Below are positions 47,745-59,938 of a stretch of 64,000 bases of DNA, in pieces. A model generated the notes under the pieces. It saw nothing but the letters and a program-made list of their open reading frames with translations. It ran no database searches and was not told where the DNA came from. The number at the start of each line of letters is the position of its first letter. Position 1 is the stretch's first letter. The stretch is from Rhinopomastus cyanomelas (taxonomy: Eukaryota; Chordata; Aves; Bucerotiformes; Rhinopomastidae): positions 47,902 to 111,901 of the forward strand of contig VXBP01008284.1 of NCBI GenBank assembly GCA_013400115.1. The letters run 5' to 3'. A program made the position numbers and the translations under genes.

Positions 47745-49227
47745 GAACCACCTTTGCAAAGCTGAGAGGCATCATTTAGTTCGCAGTGTGCTCTTGAAGG
47801 TGCTTGTAAAGACATGACGTCTCCTGCATGGCTGGGAGTAGGTAGGAAAACGGGTTCGAAGTGCTTCCTGGCTTGCCAGCCACTTAACTGTTCAGGAACA
47901 GCGGAGGACAAGGAAATAAAAAAGTATAATCTGATGATATTTGAAATATTGACATGGTGTTGAAAACTTGATGCGTCCTGAAAGAGCCCAGAATGCCTTC
48001 GCGGGTTAGTATTTGCATCCATTTTCTTTCCCTTTACCCCAGTGACACAGGGAATCCAAGCAGACAGGCAGCTGGATATACGCAGAGCAGGGTTATCTCG
48101 CTGTGTTTATCAAGCGCTTCTGCAGCCTCCCCAGTTCTGTTATGGCAGGACCCAGATCATTGTTCCCATGCTGTTAGCCCTGCACGGATGGGAAAGATAA
48201 ACAGAGCAGGGCAAGGAGTTCAGAGCCATGGCTGCCTCTGCTCTCTGTCCTCTCCTCAGATCTACAGCCCCATCTCCCTTCTGCTTTCTAGCAATTCCCC
48301 TGACAGGCTGTGGGACTTGGTGCTTCCCTTGGACCAGCAGGGTGGAACACATTGCTGAGGCTGCGAAGGCAACAAGTGCCGGCCTGCACACATTGGTTTG
48401 AGTGATGATCAGGCTGATTTGGTGGTGGAGTAGATCACCAGGGGTTTTCAATACGTGTTCCTAATGAAGAGTGTGAACAGAACTTTATACATCCTGGATA
48501 CAAAAAAGAAGCTTTAAAAGCTCCAGCTTAAACACTTCGAAAATAAAAGAACAGTTAGGGTGGAAAGGAAAATTATTCTCCTGAGAGGACAAAATCCTAC
48601 TGTTTCCCCACTCTCTTCCTCTCAGTTTTGTACAAAACCTCTGCTGCAGAGCTGCACTTTTTCATTCTTCTCTTAGACTGTAGCCATGCAACAGGGTTTC
48701 ATTTGTCCTTTCTTTTCCCTGTGGCAGGATGCAAAGGAAGGGTTTGCCCAAAAGTCACGTTGGAGCCTGTAATTGTCAATTAAAGACCTTTTAACAGTGA
48801 AACAAGACTCTTTTTTGCATAAATAGGTTGGTCTAAGCTCACTATGGCCATTGCTTGGCCATGTAACTCACACGCAGCAAACTGCAGCCAGCCTGAACTG
48901 GTTTGGGGATCTTGGTGGAGTTTTTTTGGTCAATAAATCGTAACCTCTCTCGAGACTTATGAAAATTCCTTTTTAGCTGTGGTAGTTACTAAGTAATGTC
49001 CCTACTTGGATAACAGTTGAGATACCAGTCCTTAAATTGATAGCTTGCAAACAGGCTGCTAAATTTACACAGGGAGCCTTTCTGGACAAAGCTGGCCAGT
49101 TCATTTGTTGCTTTTTTACAAGATTAAAGCCTTGAAATCTCTCTCTGCTTAAGCTGCTGGTTGCATTCAAAGTTTCCTTAACTTAAATGTTCATATCTGA
49201 AATAAAATCTCAATCCAAATTTCCTTA
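47745..49227. other. Single-copy intron
   Basis: Nothing recognised. The open frames at 47582-48451 overlap on both strands and have no family features. Confidence 0.6.
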
Positions 49228-49392
49228 TCACAGAACATTAGGGACTGGAAGGGACCTTGGCAGATCAGCTAGTCCAGACACCCACCACAGCAGGATCCCC
49301 TAGATCCAGTTGCACAGGCGGCTTTTAAACATTTCCAGAGAAGACTCCACGACTTCCCTGGGCAGCCCCTTCCAGTGCTCTGTCACCCTCAT
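49228..49392 (-). mobile_element. CR1 LINE 3' end
   Basis: tcacagaacattagggactg, cagcaggatcccctagatcc and ttccagtgctctgtcaccct are visible. Confidence 0.9.
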
Positions 49393-50099
49393 ATTTATCA
49401 TCCTCATTACTCACCCTAAAGTAAAGAAAAACAGGCCTTTCTCTTCAGTTTTGGTGTTTTTAATTCATTGCTTTGGTTTCTTCACAGCCATTAAACAAAG
49501 AGTGATTAATACAGATATCTGACTTAGCCCTCCTAGCTTCTGTTTTCTCCTAAGGCTATCTCCAGCTCCACCAGTGACACTCCTAGACATGGTGCTCTGA
49601 ACAAACACCTGCAAAAACTCTCCCTTGTAGAAAATTAAAACCATTTCTGCTATAGAAAAACAAAACTCACCACTTACTCAAATTTACTTTGGCATTTGAA
49701 TTTCAACACTGATTTTTTTTTTCCAAGAGGAGGATCCGTGTTGGATTTGTGTTGAGGTATGTGAGTAAAGTACTGTCTCTCAGGTTTTGTGGTAAAGTTT
49801 GTAAAATCAGCATTTCTGGAAGGGCAACGTGATGACTGGTGCAGCACAACGGGGAGGTTTATCTAGAACATCTGGGAGCTGTTAGCGGCAAACAGCAGGT
49901 TTGTCATTTCAGTGTCATTTGTAAACTAATTAAGAAAACCCTTACAGTGCTTTCCCTAAACAAGTGCGGGCAGCAGCCCTTTATGCATTTCTGAATTCCA
50001 GGCATTTTCACGAAGCACAGTCCAGCTGCTCCACGTTTCCAGTTAAATCAGTATTAAAACACCCTGAAAGCATACAGGAGCGCCGTAGGAATTCTCTTC
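49393..50099. other. Single-copy intron
   Basis: Nothing recognised; leads into the candidate element at 50100. Confidence 0.55.
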
Positions 50100-50335
50100 T
50101 TTGCCCCTGAGCACCAGCTTAGATTTGAAATTTTCGGTGACATATCATGAGAGGCCGAGCGAGATGAGCAGCTCGAGCTGCACAAACCGTACGTCGCTCA
50201 CCCACTAACAGGGGCCTTCTTTTCTCTTGAGTTTCCATAAATTAGATGTGGAGCCAAAGCAAGCGGAAGCTATTTTTAGTGCAGCGGCAGCAGCACTGCA
50301 GAACAGAAGCTGGCGGAGCGTCACATGTGTCAGGC
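50100..50335. promoter_or_regulatory. Candidate intronic enhancer / conserved element
   Basis: A compact, CpG-containing single-copy stretch lies in AT-rich surroundings. It has a perfect 14-bp palindrome GCAGCTCGAGCTGC (50168-50181), a MEF2-type site CTATTTTTAG (50270-50279) and an E-box CACATGTG (50322-50329). Site matches are from sequence; function and conservation are not shown. Confidence 0.3.
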
Positions 50336-50735
50336 TGAATCAAAGGGAGTATCCCAGCAATGTGCTGTAAACAGAGCAAGGGTGCTCTCAAAAGAAACCC
50401 CTAAAACCAAGCTTCAGGTACCCTAAAAACCCAAATCAGAGCCTCATGCAAGAAGCTGGTGTGATGCCTTACCAATGACACATTTCACATTTCCTGTTTC
50501 TCAAGCAGCAGAGCCTAATACGAATCTGTCCTTTGCTGGTGTCCCATTGTCTCACCTGATCCATTAGGCATTTCATTTAGGAACCTCTTATTCCTTTTTC
50601 TCCTTTATGGGGTAGTGTTGTTGCCTGAAGGTCCCTGAGCCCAGAAACAGCAGGTGCAGCTCTGCAGAGCCTCTGTGCAGGGGACGTGAACATGTGAGCT
50701 GTCACTTTTCAGCAGGCAGAAGAGCAATGTGAGCT

Positions 50736-50796
50736 GATCATAGAATCATTTAGATTGGAAAAGACCTCTAAGATCATGGAGTCCAACTGTTAACAG
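50736..50796 (-). mobile_element. CR1 LINE 3' end, short
   Basis: gatcatagaatcatttagat is followed by tggaaaagacctctaagatc. Confidence 0.9.
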
Positions 50797-51227
50797 TGTT
50801 TCACTTTCTCCCAGTACTTGGATTGATATCTTCAACCGTGAGGTTTTTCTAGTGGTAATGAATGTTTTCATTATTTTGTGGACTTTTTTTTTCTTTGCAC
50901 GGAATGCATCTGTCCTTAGAAATTATCCATTAACCTGAGTTAATACTCGGGAAGCCTTTCAAAGATTAACTTCTACTCACGTTTACCTTGGTTTCCATGT
51001 CTCTACATGTTTTTGCAGGCACAAGTAGATTTTAACTGAGTGATTTCAAGGCTGTCTGTTCTTTAAAATCACTTGCCAAGCCTCTGGCATCAAAGATTAT
51101 AGTTGGCCCATATTATTACTCAAGCAATGGGGATGCAACTTTTATGAAGGTTTTATGTCACCTCATTTCCACTGATCGTTAAAAAGAACATGGTGCTTCC
51201 CTTCTTCCTGAAAACTTTCTGCTCAGG

Positions 51228-51385
51228 TATCACAGAATGTTAGGGACTGCAAGAGACCTTGAAAGATCGTATAGTCCAGCATATCCATACAGCAGGATCC
51301 CCTAGATCAAGTCACACAGGAACATGTTCAGGGGGCTTTTAAACTTCTTTAGAGAAGGAGACTCTAAAATCTGCCTGAGCAGCTG
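51228..51385 (-). mobile_element. CR1 LINE 3' end
   Basis: tatcacagaatgttagggac, cagcaggatcccctagatca and acacaggaacatgttcaggg are visible. Same type as 49228. Confidence 0.9.
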
Positions 51386-51828
51386 TCCTCTGAGCACGTT
51401 TTTTCATGAACTGTAGGGTTTGAGTTGGTTGTGGTTTCTCTTTCAGGAGCCTAAGGAACGGATGAGTGTTTACTGCTCTTAGAGTAAATGGGAGATAGTA
51501 GTGAAGAAGTGACTTGGGATGACCTATAACAGCAGCCTATGTGCATAAGGGTTAGATGAGATCAAATCCCAGCAGGCACATAGAGACAAACCACGATGCC
51601 ACTTGTGTCAGCACTGGCTGGCACGTGTCCCTCCTGCTGCTCCTGACCAGGTTTTTCCCCTGATCTGAGGAAGAATCACTCAGACAACAATGTATGTGAG
51701 CTCTGGGTTATATTCTGTAGAGGTGTGGGGAAGGACTCTGATTCTTTATGAAACCGGGTGTTTAATAGAGTAGGAAAAGCAAAGAAATCAAGATTAGGAA
51801 GAGTAAATTGGTAGGATTGTTGCATGAG

Positions 51829-51856
51829 CATCTTCCAGGGATGGAGCAGCCACAAC
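51829..51856 (-). mobile_element. Older CR1 LINE, left part of a copy split by insertion
   Basis: cttccagggatggagcagcc followed by acaac is the mid 3' UTR of CR1 in antisense. Its continuation resumes at 53195, on the far side of the inserted CR1. Compare the unbroken copy at 11730-11775. Confidence 0.75.
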
Positions 51857-53191
51857 AAAATCACAGAATCACTCTGGTTGGAAAAGACCCCTGGGATCAT
51901 TGAGTCTAACCATCTACCCTACCTTACAAGTTCACCCCTAAACCATATTCCTCAACACCTCATCCAAATGATCTTTAAACACATCCAGGGATGGCAACTC
52001 AACCACCTCCCTGGGAAGCCCATTCCAGTGCTTGATCACCCTTTTTGTGAAAACATTTTTCCTAATATCTAGTCTAAACCTAGCCTGTTGTAACTTGAAC
52101 CCATTCCCTCTTATTCTATCACTAATTGCTTGTGAGAAGAGACCAGCACCAACCTGTCCACAACCTCGTTTGAGATAGTTGTAGAGAGTAATGAGGTCTC
52201 CTCTCAGCCTCCTCTTCTTCAAACTGAAGAGCCCCAGCTCTTTCAGTCTTTCCTCATAAAATGTATTCTCCAGGCCCTTCACCAGCTTCGTTGCCCTCCT
52301 CTGCACCTGCTCCAGCACCTCCACATTTCTCTTGTATTGAGGTGCCCAAAACTGGACACAATACTTAAGATGTGGCCTCACCAGTTCCAAATACAGGGGG
52401 ACCATAACCTCCCTACTCCTGCTGGACACAGTTTCTAATACAAGCCAGGATGCCATTGGCTTTCTTGGCCACCTGGGCACACTGCTGGCTCATACTCATC
52501 TTCCTGTCAGAACCTCCAGGACCCTCTCTGCCAGAAGGCTCTCCAGCCACACCTCCCCAAGCCTGTAGCATTACATGGGGCTGTTGTGGCCCAAGAGCAG
52601 GACCTGGCACTTAGCCTCATTGAAGCTCCTGCCATTAACATTGGCCCATTGCACCAATCTGTCCAAGTCTCTCTGAAGAGCCTCCCTACCCTCTGGCAGA
52701 NNNNNNNNNNNNNNNNNNNNNNNNNNNNNNNNNNNNNNNNNNNNNNNNNNNNNNNNNNNNNNNNNNNNNNNNNNNNNNNNNNNNNNNNNNNNNNNNNNNN
52801 NNNNNNNNNNNNNNNNNNNNNNNNNNNNNNNNNNNNNNNNNNNNCTGCCCTTCTTTTAGATGGGTGTTACATTTGCCACCTTCCAGTCCATTGGCATGTC
52901 CCCTGCTAGCCAGGATTTCAAGTAAAGAATGGAAAGTGGCTTGGTTAGCACATCTGCCAACCCTTCCAGCACCCTTGGGTGCAACCCATCGGGCCCTGTA
53001 GACTTATTTATGTCTAAGTAGTGTAGCAGGTCCTGACCACTTCCTTTCCATCTGTGATGGCCTCATTCTGCCCTCCCTCTCTATCTCCCAGCTCATGAGG
53101 CCTGTTGTACAGGGAACACCTGGTTCAACCACTAAAGACTGAGGCATTGTAGGCATTGAGCACCTCAGCCTTTTCTACCACATCTGTTACT
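51857..53191 (-). mobile_element. CR1 LINE with reverse-transcriptase fragments, inserted in older CR1; contains assembly gap
   Basis: Antisense order: 3' tail (atcacagaatcactctggtt), 3' UTR, end of ORF2, N gap, and the linker/early RT region. On the minus strand the 3' half reads LELVRPHLKYCVQFWAPQ, VEVLEQVQRRATKLVKGL and similar phrases in a long frame (52480 down to 51938). Beyond the gap, toward 53040-52850, the frame gives DINKSTGPDGLHPRVLEG and DWKVANVTP, then a stop. The central RT motifs (LSKAFD, FADD) would lie in the gap or are deleted. Confidence 0.92.
52701..52844. other. Assembly gap (144 N)
   Basis: A run of 144 N lies inside the reverse-transcriptase region of the CR1. The flanks are ctaccctctggcaga on the left and ctgcccttcttttagatggg on the right. 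Confidence 0.99.
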
Positions 53192-53194
53192 AAC

Positions 53195-53258
53195 CTCTCT
53201 GAGCAACCTGTTCCAGCACCTTCAGCATGAGGAATTTCTTCTGTAGATCTAATCTAAA
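53195..53258 (-). mobile_element. Older CR1 LINE, right part of the split copy
   Basis: ctctctgagcaacctgttcc, agcaccttcagcatgagg and aatttcttctgtagatct continue the 3' UTR text that stops at 51856. The fragment is then cut by the next CR1 tail at 53259. Confidence 0.75.
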
Positions 53259-53368
53259 TCATAGAATCATTAGGGATTGGAAAGGACCTCAAAAGATCAT
53301 CTAGTCCAATCCCCCTGCCACAGCAGGATCACCTAGACCAAATCACACAGGAACGCATCCACACTCTT
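53259..53368 (-). mobile_element. CR1 LINE 3' end, short
   Basis: tcatagaatcattagggatt, ggaaaggacctcaaaagatc and gccacagcaggatcacctag are visible. Confidence 0.92.
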
Positions 53369-55881
53369 TTAGCTTTACACCATCTTCCTTGTCCTAGCAC
53401 GAGAGTCCCTCATACAGCGTCTCTCCATCTTTCATAGTGTAAGAAGATACAACCATGTGTGTCTGTATAAACACCCGAATGTCAGCCTCTTGCTTCTTGT
53501 CACACCCTTCCCTTGCACAGACACACTGACTTGACTCCTTCCAACAACCATCCCTTCCCTTTGAAAGGGCAACACTGCTTTTGCTAGAACAGCTCCTGCC
53601 ACTGCAACTTCCAAACCCAAATAAGCCAAAAACATTTTGATCTGCAATAACTACAAGTCGCAGTAAAGGAGTTTGTCTTCAGCTGAAACTTTTTTAAGCC
53701 TCAGGAAAACGGGACTTTGAGAGTAAGAGCTGCCAGTGATTTTCTGCAACAGCTTGCTGTTGTTCTCCATGGACATGAAGCACTTAACCAGAAGTTAGCG
53801 ATGATCTTCATGTTCGGGGCCAGACTGAGTAGCCTTTGCAGTGCTGGGGAAGGGCTCGGAGCTGCGTGTGTTACAGCCACCCTGTTTCCTGGCCCTGCCC
53901 TGGGAGGAAGCCAAGGGAGGCAGTAAGGGTGGGCACCGTGTTGGGTCTTTCAAGCACACACCTCAGTGTTATCAGTTGTATGCAAAGTAAATACAGCAGC
54001 GTCTCTGCCAGGCATCATAAAGCCAGGCTGGGCGTCACATCCCGCTCACAGACTACAGCGTCTGCAGCTCAGCTCATCGCTGAGCTTCTACAAACCAGTT
54101 TGTAGTGGGCAAAGCAGAGAGCAGCAATGGAAACAAGTGAACACTGAGCTCCCGGTGATGCCAGATGATGGCAACTTGGAAAGAATAATGGTTGCTGTGA
54201 ATCTGCAGATTCTTCTTCACCAGGATATTGTGAAATCTAGTCTTTCAGCAGGTCAGTCATGACGTCTGTGCAGAGAAAGAAGTCATAAAGCCCTGCTCTA
54301 TTCACAATCATTGAAAAGGAAGAGGATTTCTTTACAATCATATGAGGGGTTATGGTTGCCTAAACTTTGGCTTATGGGACTTTATTTATATCGTGAATTA
54401 AATACAAGGAGATCAAGGCTTACATTGTTATTGTTATATATGTTATTATTTACAGCATTTTTACCAGGGCATAATGTTTGTAACTGGCTCCTAATAGCTA
54501 CTGTTTTCTTGTTCCACAAAAAGCTATTGTACATGAGTCTTAACTTTCATGTCCCTATTTCAGAATCTTCTCCTGCATTTCTTCTTTTTGCCAGCTCTTT
54601 CTCAGGCTCTTTGAATTCTTTGACAGATCTTGGGATGCGACTGGGCACACCCAGCCTGCCATTAACCAAACCAGTCTGGGCACCCCAGGGCAGCAAGAAG
54701 CAGCTGGAGCCCAGCCATGATTCTAAACCGCTGGGCTCAGGTGCTGATGCCTTGACATAGCAGACCTGCTGCGCTGTGTAGTTGTGCTGGCTAATTGGAA
54801 TTTCAGGAGATGGCTGTGGTGATCCTCAGTGTTTCTGTGGATCACCATGAAGATAATGTCTTCATTTTCTCTCTCTGTAGTTACTTACCTGACCTTTAGG
54901 TGTCTTTTTATTTTCTGTAAGACGAGTTTGTAAAGTTCTAGCTCAGCATTTCCTCTTCCTTACCCCAGCCATCCTTCCTTTGATACTTATCTCTTCATTT
55001 CTAGCTGCCTGATCCATCTTGCAGCGCTGTCCTCGTCTCCCATAATTGGAAATAGTGGTACTGGGTTGTAGTATCATCTTAAGTTTCTTATCACATCAGG
55101 AAAACCCCTCTTGCTTGTTCTATGATGTATTCAGCAGCCTCCCCACACCTCGCTGGGTTTTACAGGTAAATTGCTAAGTGTGTAGGGTTTCCATCTAAGG
55201 AAGAAGGTGAAGTTGCTGTGCTGATTTCACTGGGTATAGAATCACCTCATAACCCTGGATTTGCTGACTTCCTCCATGGGCAGGCAGCTGTTTCAGAAAG
55301 TGAATGCAGGGTGAAAAAAGGAGCCTCCCTTTGTGGGACTGAATATCCAGGAAACTGTCACAAATACCCAGTAGGACGCAAAAACTCCTTTTATTCTGTA
55401 CTGTACATTGAGTAAAACATATGGGTGGTTTCTTGCTGCTGCAGGTTGTCTTTTTGTTTCTTTCTCCTTTGCATTTTCTCGGAAATACGTAGCTATTCCA
55501 GTAGCGTTAAGTAATAGCAGCTGGTTTGCTTTTAATTATACTCATCATTATAAACTGTCTATAGGAGAACCAGGAAAGTGAAGCCAAGGAGTTCTGATAT
55601 TATCTGGGTTACAAACTACAGCTCATCCATACCCTCGATCTGCAGGCAGAGCCCTCGCTGTGTCAGCAAAGCTTTGTGCAAAGGGTCCCCTCCCACAGCG
55701 TCGTCCTGCTTGTGTCATCTGGAACTACTCCTGCTGACACAAGAGCTTCCTCTTTGGGCTTGGTTTTGCTCCCTGGCTTTAACTTACCTGCCTGTCTCTG
55801 AGCTTCATGAAAAATAGGAGTGTTTGGTGTTAGCTGCAGGGAGGTTTGGATTCTCCTTGGCACCGCGGAGCAGGGCTGCAT
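53369..55881. other. Single-copy intron
   Basis: About 2.5 kb without a recognisable repeat. A 149-codon frame at 54311-54760 (from TTG) has hydrophobic stretches but no recognisable family, and is treated as chance. A small inverted repeat (caaaccagtttg) lies at 54091-54102. Confidence 0.55.
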
Positions 55882-56303
55882 GGGCAACAGGGCTAGGGAA
55901 GGGTCTGGAGAACAAACCGTGTGAGGAGGGACTGAGGGAGCTGGAGCTGATCAGTCTGGAGAAAAGGAACCTTCCTGATGTCTGCAACTACCTGAAAGGA
56001 GGGTATAGAGATGTGAGAGCTGGTCTGTACTCGCAAGAAACAAGTGACAAGACATGAGGAAATAGCCTTGAGTTGCACCCGGGAAAGCTTAGATTGGACA
56101 TCAGGCAAAATTTCTCCATGGAAGAGGTCCTCAGGACTTGGAACAGGCTGCCCAGGGAGGGGATTGAATTGCCGTCCCTGGACATGTTTAACAGTCGTAG
56201 AGAGCTGGAGCTGAGAGACACGGTTTAGCAGTGGAACAGTTGGGTTTGTGGTTGAACTTGACAAGCTTGAAGGGCTTTTCCAGCCTCAACCATTCTATGA
56301 TTT
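55882..56303 (+). mobile_element. CR1 LINE, 420 bp, signature subfamily
   Basis: gggcaacagggctagggaag, gagggagctggagctgatca, a diverged signature at 56184-56212 and the tail caaccattctatgattt are visible. Confidence 0.92.
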
Positions 56304-56636
56304 TGAGTTATTGCTGGACACTGCCAACTTATCTTCCTCTCAGAAAGCTTTTTCTGCTCACTTTCTACCTGCTGCTGCTAAGATGAAACCTTGTTCTTTT
56401 TGAACAAATTCAGTAAATGGGATTTGGTGTCAGAATCCGTTCTCACCTCAGTGTGCCTCTTGCAGGTGGCAATTCTCTGGCTAGTGCTTGGGGGGGCTTT
56501 TCGTATCCTTGGATCCAGCACAGTCTCCTGCTCGGTGCTCTCAATGGAAGGTTTCTGAGGAGGATCTTGCTCTGGCACTTCCCTTGTAATCTGTGCCTCT
56601 CTCTATGGATTTTTCCAGGATGATGAAAATTTCAGT

Positions 56637-56975
56637 TACAGAATCACAGAAGTATTGAGGCTGGAAAAGACCTCTAAGATCATCCAGCCCAGCCTAACAT
56701 CATCACAATCACCTATAACACGACAGTAAGGGCCACAGCCAGTCTGTGCTTAAACACCTCCTGGGGTGCATACTCTACCACTGCCCTGGGCAGTCCATTC
56801 CAGTGTCTAGGCTTCCTTTCCATGAGGAAGGGCTTCCTAACATCCAGCCTAACCCTCCCCTGGAGCAGCTTCAGGCCCTGCCCTCTTATCTTGTCAATAG
56901 TTGCCTGGGAGAAGAGCCTGACCCCCACCTGACTACAACCTCCCTTCAGGGAGTTACACAGAGGGAGATGGTCAA
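56637..56975 (-). mobile_element. CR1 LINE 3' fragment
   Basis: ttacagaatcacagaagtat, ggctggaaaagacctctaag, actgccctgggcagtccatt and tcccttcagggagttacaca are visible. Same 3' UTR type as 26787-27261. Confidence 0.92.
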
Positions 56976-57722
56976 ACTGTATAAGCAAGCAGAGGTCTCC
57001 TGGAAATGAGCAGAGAAGGAGTGACAGGACCAAGCAACTTTCTTAACTGCTTTGGATAATTCGCATGAGTTGCAAGGGGAAGTTACAGATGGGGGAAAAA
57101 ATGAAGGCTGGAGACCTTTTTTGGAAGGTTTTGGAGAGAAAGCATGGACTTAGAACAATAGTGGTTTAGAATAAGGCTGGGTAATGTAACTTTGAACTAT
57201 TTATAACACGCAGAGAGATAGTGCAGGTACTTGTGCTTAGTGTAATTATGCTTATGCAATCAGCTTTTTTTAGGAAGGTATCCATTTGACTCGTTTATTT
57301 TTGGCACTGTACTCCAGGGTGCTAAAATGTGTAGCTAGATATCTGTCTTTATATAATTTTCAGCTTTGGTTCTAAATCTGTGTTCTGTATCTGTCAGGAG
57401 AAATCCTACCTATAAATGAGACGGGGCTGATTAACAACCGATGGCACGCAAACCTACAAATATCAAGCTTTTGGCATCATAAGTGAAAAAGCTTTGGTTT
57501 GTAAGGTGGAGGGGGAGAGATTAATTTCCTGTTTAATTTCTACAGGAAAAAACCCACAGCCTAACCAGATGGAATTTCTTTGTGCTATAAATAAGCAAAC
57601 CTTTCCTCCTCTCATGGCTTTGATTTTGTTGTATTTGTATCTAAATTGCTCCTTCCACTATTTTTCCTTATGCTGTGGGTTCAGAGATGTTTCCTGAGAT
57701 GTTCAGTTGATGCTGAAAATCA

Positions 57723-57787
57723 ACAGAATCATAGAATCACCGGGGTTGGAAGAGAGCTCCAGACGTCATCTAGTCCAACCCCCCTAA
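57723..57787 (-). mobile_element. CR1 LINE 3' end, short
   Basis: acagaatcatagaatcaccg is followed by gggttggaagagagctccag and gtccaaccccccta. Confidence 0.9.
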
Positions 57788-57889
57788 AGTGCAAATGAAG
57801 TTCTTCAATGATTATAGAGATGTGTTGTTTGTGTATACACATATTTGTTATAGATATTATTTTTAGATATTGTATATGTATTTCTTTTT

Positions 57890-57930
57890 ACATGATAATT
57901 TTATATATATATACATGTATGTATAAACCT
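57890..57930. repeat. TA-rich low-complexity stretch
   Basis: ttttatatatatatacatgt followed by atgtataaa. It lies in a broader AT-rich stretch from 57835. Confidence 0.8.
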
Positions 57931-59456
57931 CTAAACAGGCTCTGTGAGTAGCTGGGACAGCCCTCATCACGCAGATGTATATTCTGGAGCCAGAACAAAA
58001 TGCATCTTGCCATCTTAAAGATGGTTTGGTGCTCATCTGGGTAAATGATTTTTTTATCAATTACAGAGCAAGTGTCAATAACTTATGCACTATTTAAAAA
58101 TGGTCAGTTGTGGGTTGATTTGAAGGGCCTTTAGTTGCCTTCTGAGTGTGCCGTCTGCATTTTATGAATTAGTTTAATTTTACAGTATTTTTATTTATTA
58201 GTGTTAATCCACTGGTTTCTTTTTTATTCTCAGTTCCATTCCTTAACTTAACAATTGCAGGTCGGTTTTGTTTTCTAATGTTGGTCATTTCAGTAGAAAC
58301 TGTGACACCACAATGCTCTGGCTCCTTTGTACAGCTTTACTTCCAGTCCCTGATTGTGCCCTCAGTGTTCACTCCTGGGCTCGTCCTTGACATTTGGTGT
58401 CAAACTGGTATCTTTGCTCCATTTTCCTTGTAGCCAGAGCATTGCCGTGACCACGGTCATTCAAACTCGCAATGCAAATGACTTGTATCCTAAAACCACT
58501 TTTTAAAAGGACACAGGCAGTGTAGGGGTGTGAAGGAGTGAGTTCTTGTGGCTTAATTCACTTTCCTGATCATGTTTTTATTCTCCTGCTGTGATTAAGC
58601 TGTTGGATGATGCTGTGCCCCTTGCCAGAACAGAAACCTTTTCAGGTGAACTGCTGAAGGAAATGAGTTACAGTGGAAAACAAGTTCTGGGTGCGTGACT
58701 GGAGATGCTCTTGGGTGGCTGCACTTCTCCAAGAGCTGGTTGGCATTTGTGATGGCAATTGAAGACCTGGGCATGGTACTGGTCTTCCTAGTTGTTTCCG
58801 TAAGTCGCTGTGTTGGGGGTCTCTTTGTGAAGCAGTGTGTCCGCTCAGCATACAGAGCAGCCCCTGGGATGGTCACAGGATGACCTTAGCCCATGGTGGT
58901 TCCTCAGTGGTGGGTCACAGGCACCTCCTAGAAAGTGGGCTGGGCTCTGCTTTGATCCAGTGTCCTTGTAAGTTCATCCATGTTGTGCTGAGGAGGAGGA
59001 TTTCAAACATAACGTGCCTTGCCATGAGGTAAAGCTGGAGCCTGGCTCATTCCTGCTGGCTTTGATGCAGGTTGTGAAGGAGCATGGTTGCCGCATCCTC
59101 ACTGATGATTATCATAGGCAAGTCCACCAATACATATTGCATTGTTTCTTGCACTTATTACATTATTTATTGCATTTATTATATCCTCTTCTGAGAGGTT
59201 TGGAAGATACAGGAGAGGGCTAGCAATCTTCTGGATTTTAGGAAAATCTCTTTGCAGGTTACACTTAACAGCAGGTTCACCAACTTTCTCTTCACTTCTC
59301 AGTTGAAGAGAAAGATCCTAATGTGATTATTCCCCAGAATAAAAGTTGGCCTGCAAAGACCAAGGTTTCTGTTGGCAATACTGTTGAATTCAAAGTCCCA
59401 TTGCATTCACTGGGATCACTTCATTCCTTCTAACTATGCTTGTGGTGAGTGAGCCT
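57931..59456. other. Single-copy intron
   Basis: Nothing coding recognised. An AT-rich tract with imperfect repeats of ttattgcatt lies at 59130-59190. Confidence 0.55.
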
Positions 59457-59558
59457 TCACAGAATCTCTTTGACTGAGCTTTAACATCATCAAGTCCAAC
59501 CTTCAACCCAGTGCTTCAAGATCACCCCTAAACCATGTCCATCAGCTCTACTACTCTA
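59457..59558 (-). mobile_element. CR1 LINE 3' end, degenerate
   Basis: tcacagaatctctttgactg, catcatcaagtccaaccttc and caccectaaacc-like cacccctaaaccatgtcc are visible. Confidence 0.78.
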
Positions 59559-59938
59559 CTGCAAAGCTTTTCTTGCATGTCTGAAATAGCTTGTCATTCT
59601 GACCAAAGCCCAAACTAGTGCAGGAAAGCACAAGGCTGCCCTGTAGTTCGAAGATCTTGCTTTTTATTTTATCTCCCTTGGTTCTGCAGTTCTTAAAACT
59701 CCCTGTAGCTTCTCTGAGAAAAGGACTCACCTTGACAGTAGTGCCAGTTTTAAAGAGCAGCTCAGCAGTTTTTCAACACTGCAGATTCAGTCTGCTCATA
59801 ATTTCTTACCTGCTGGGCGTGGGCTCTCGCTCAGCATTACATCCAAGTCTTGTCTGGAGGCACAGAGGTAGCCCAGGACACCTCGTAAATGTTGTAGTGG
59901 AGCCTATTGTATGGCAAGGGAATGGAAAACACCTGTTG

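Noticed and set aside
54311..54760. 149-codon plus-strand open frame with hydrophobic segments.
   Set aside because: Starts at TTG, has no Kozak context or family resemblance, and no splice or promoter evidence.
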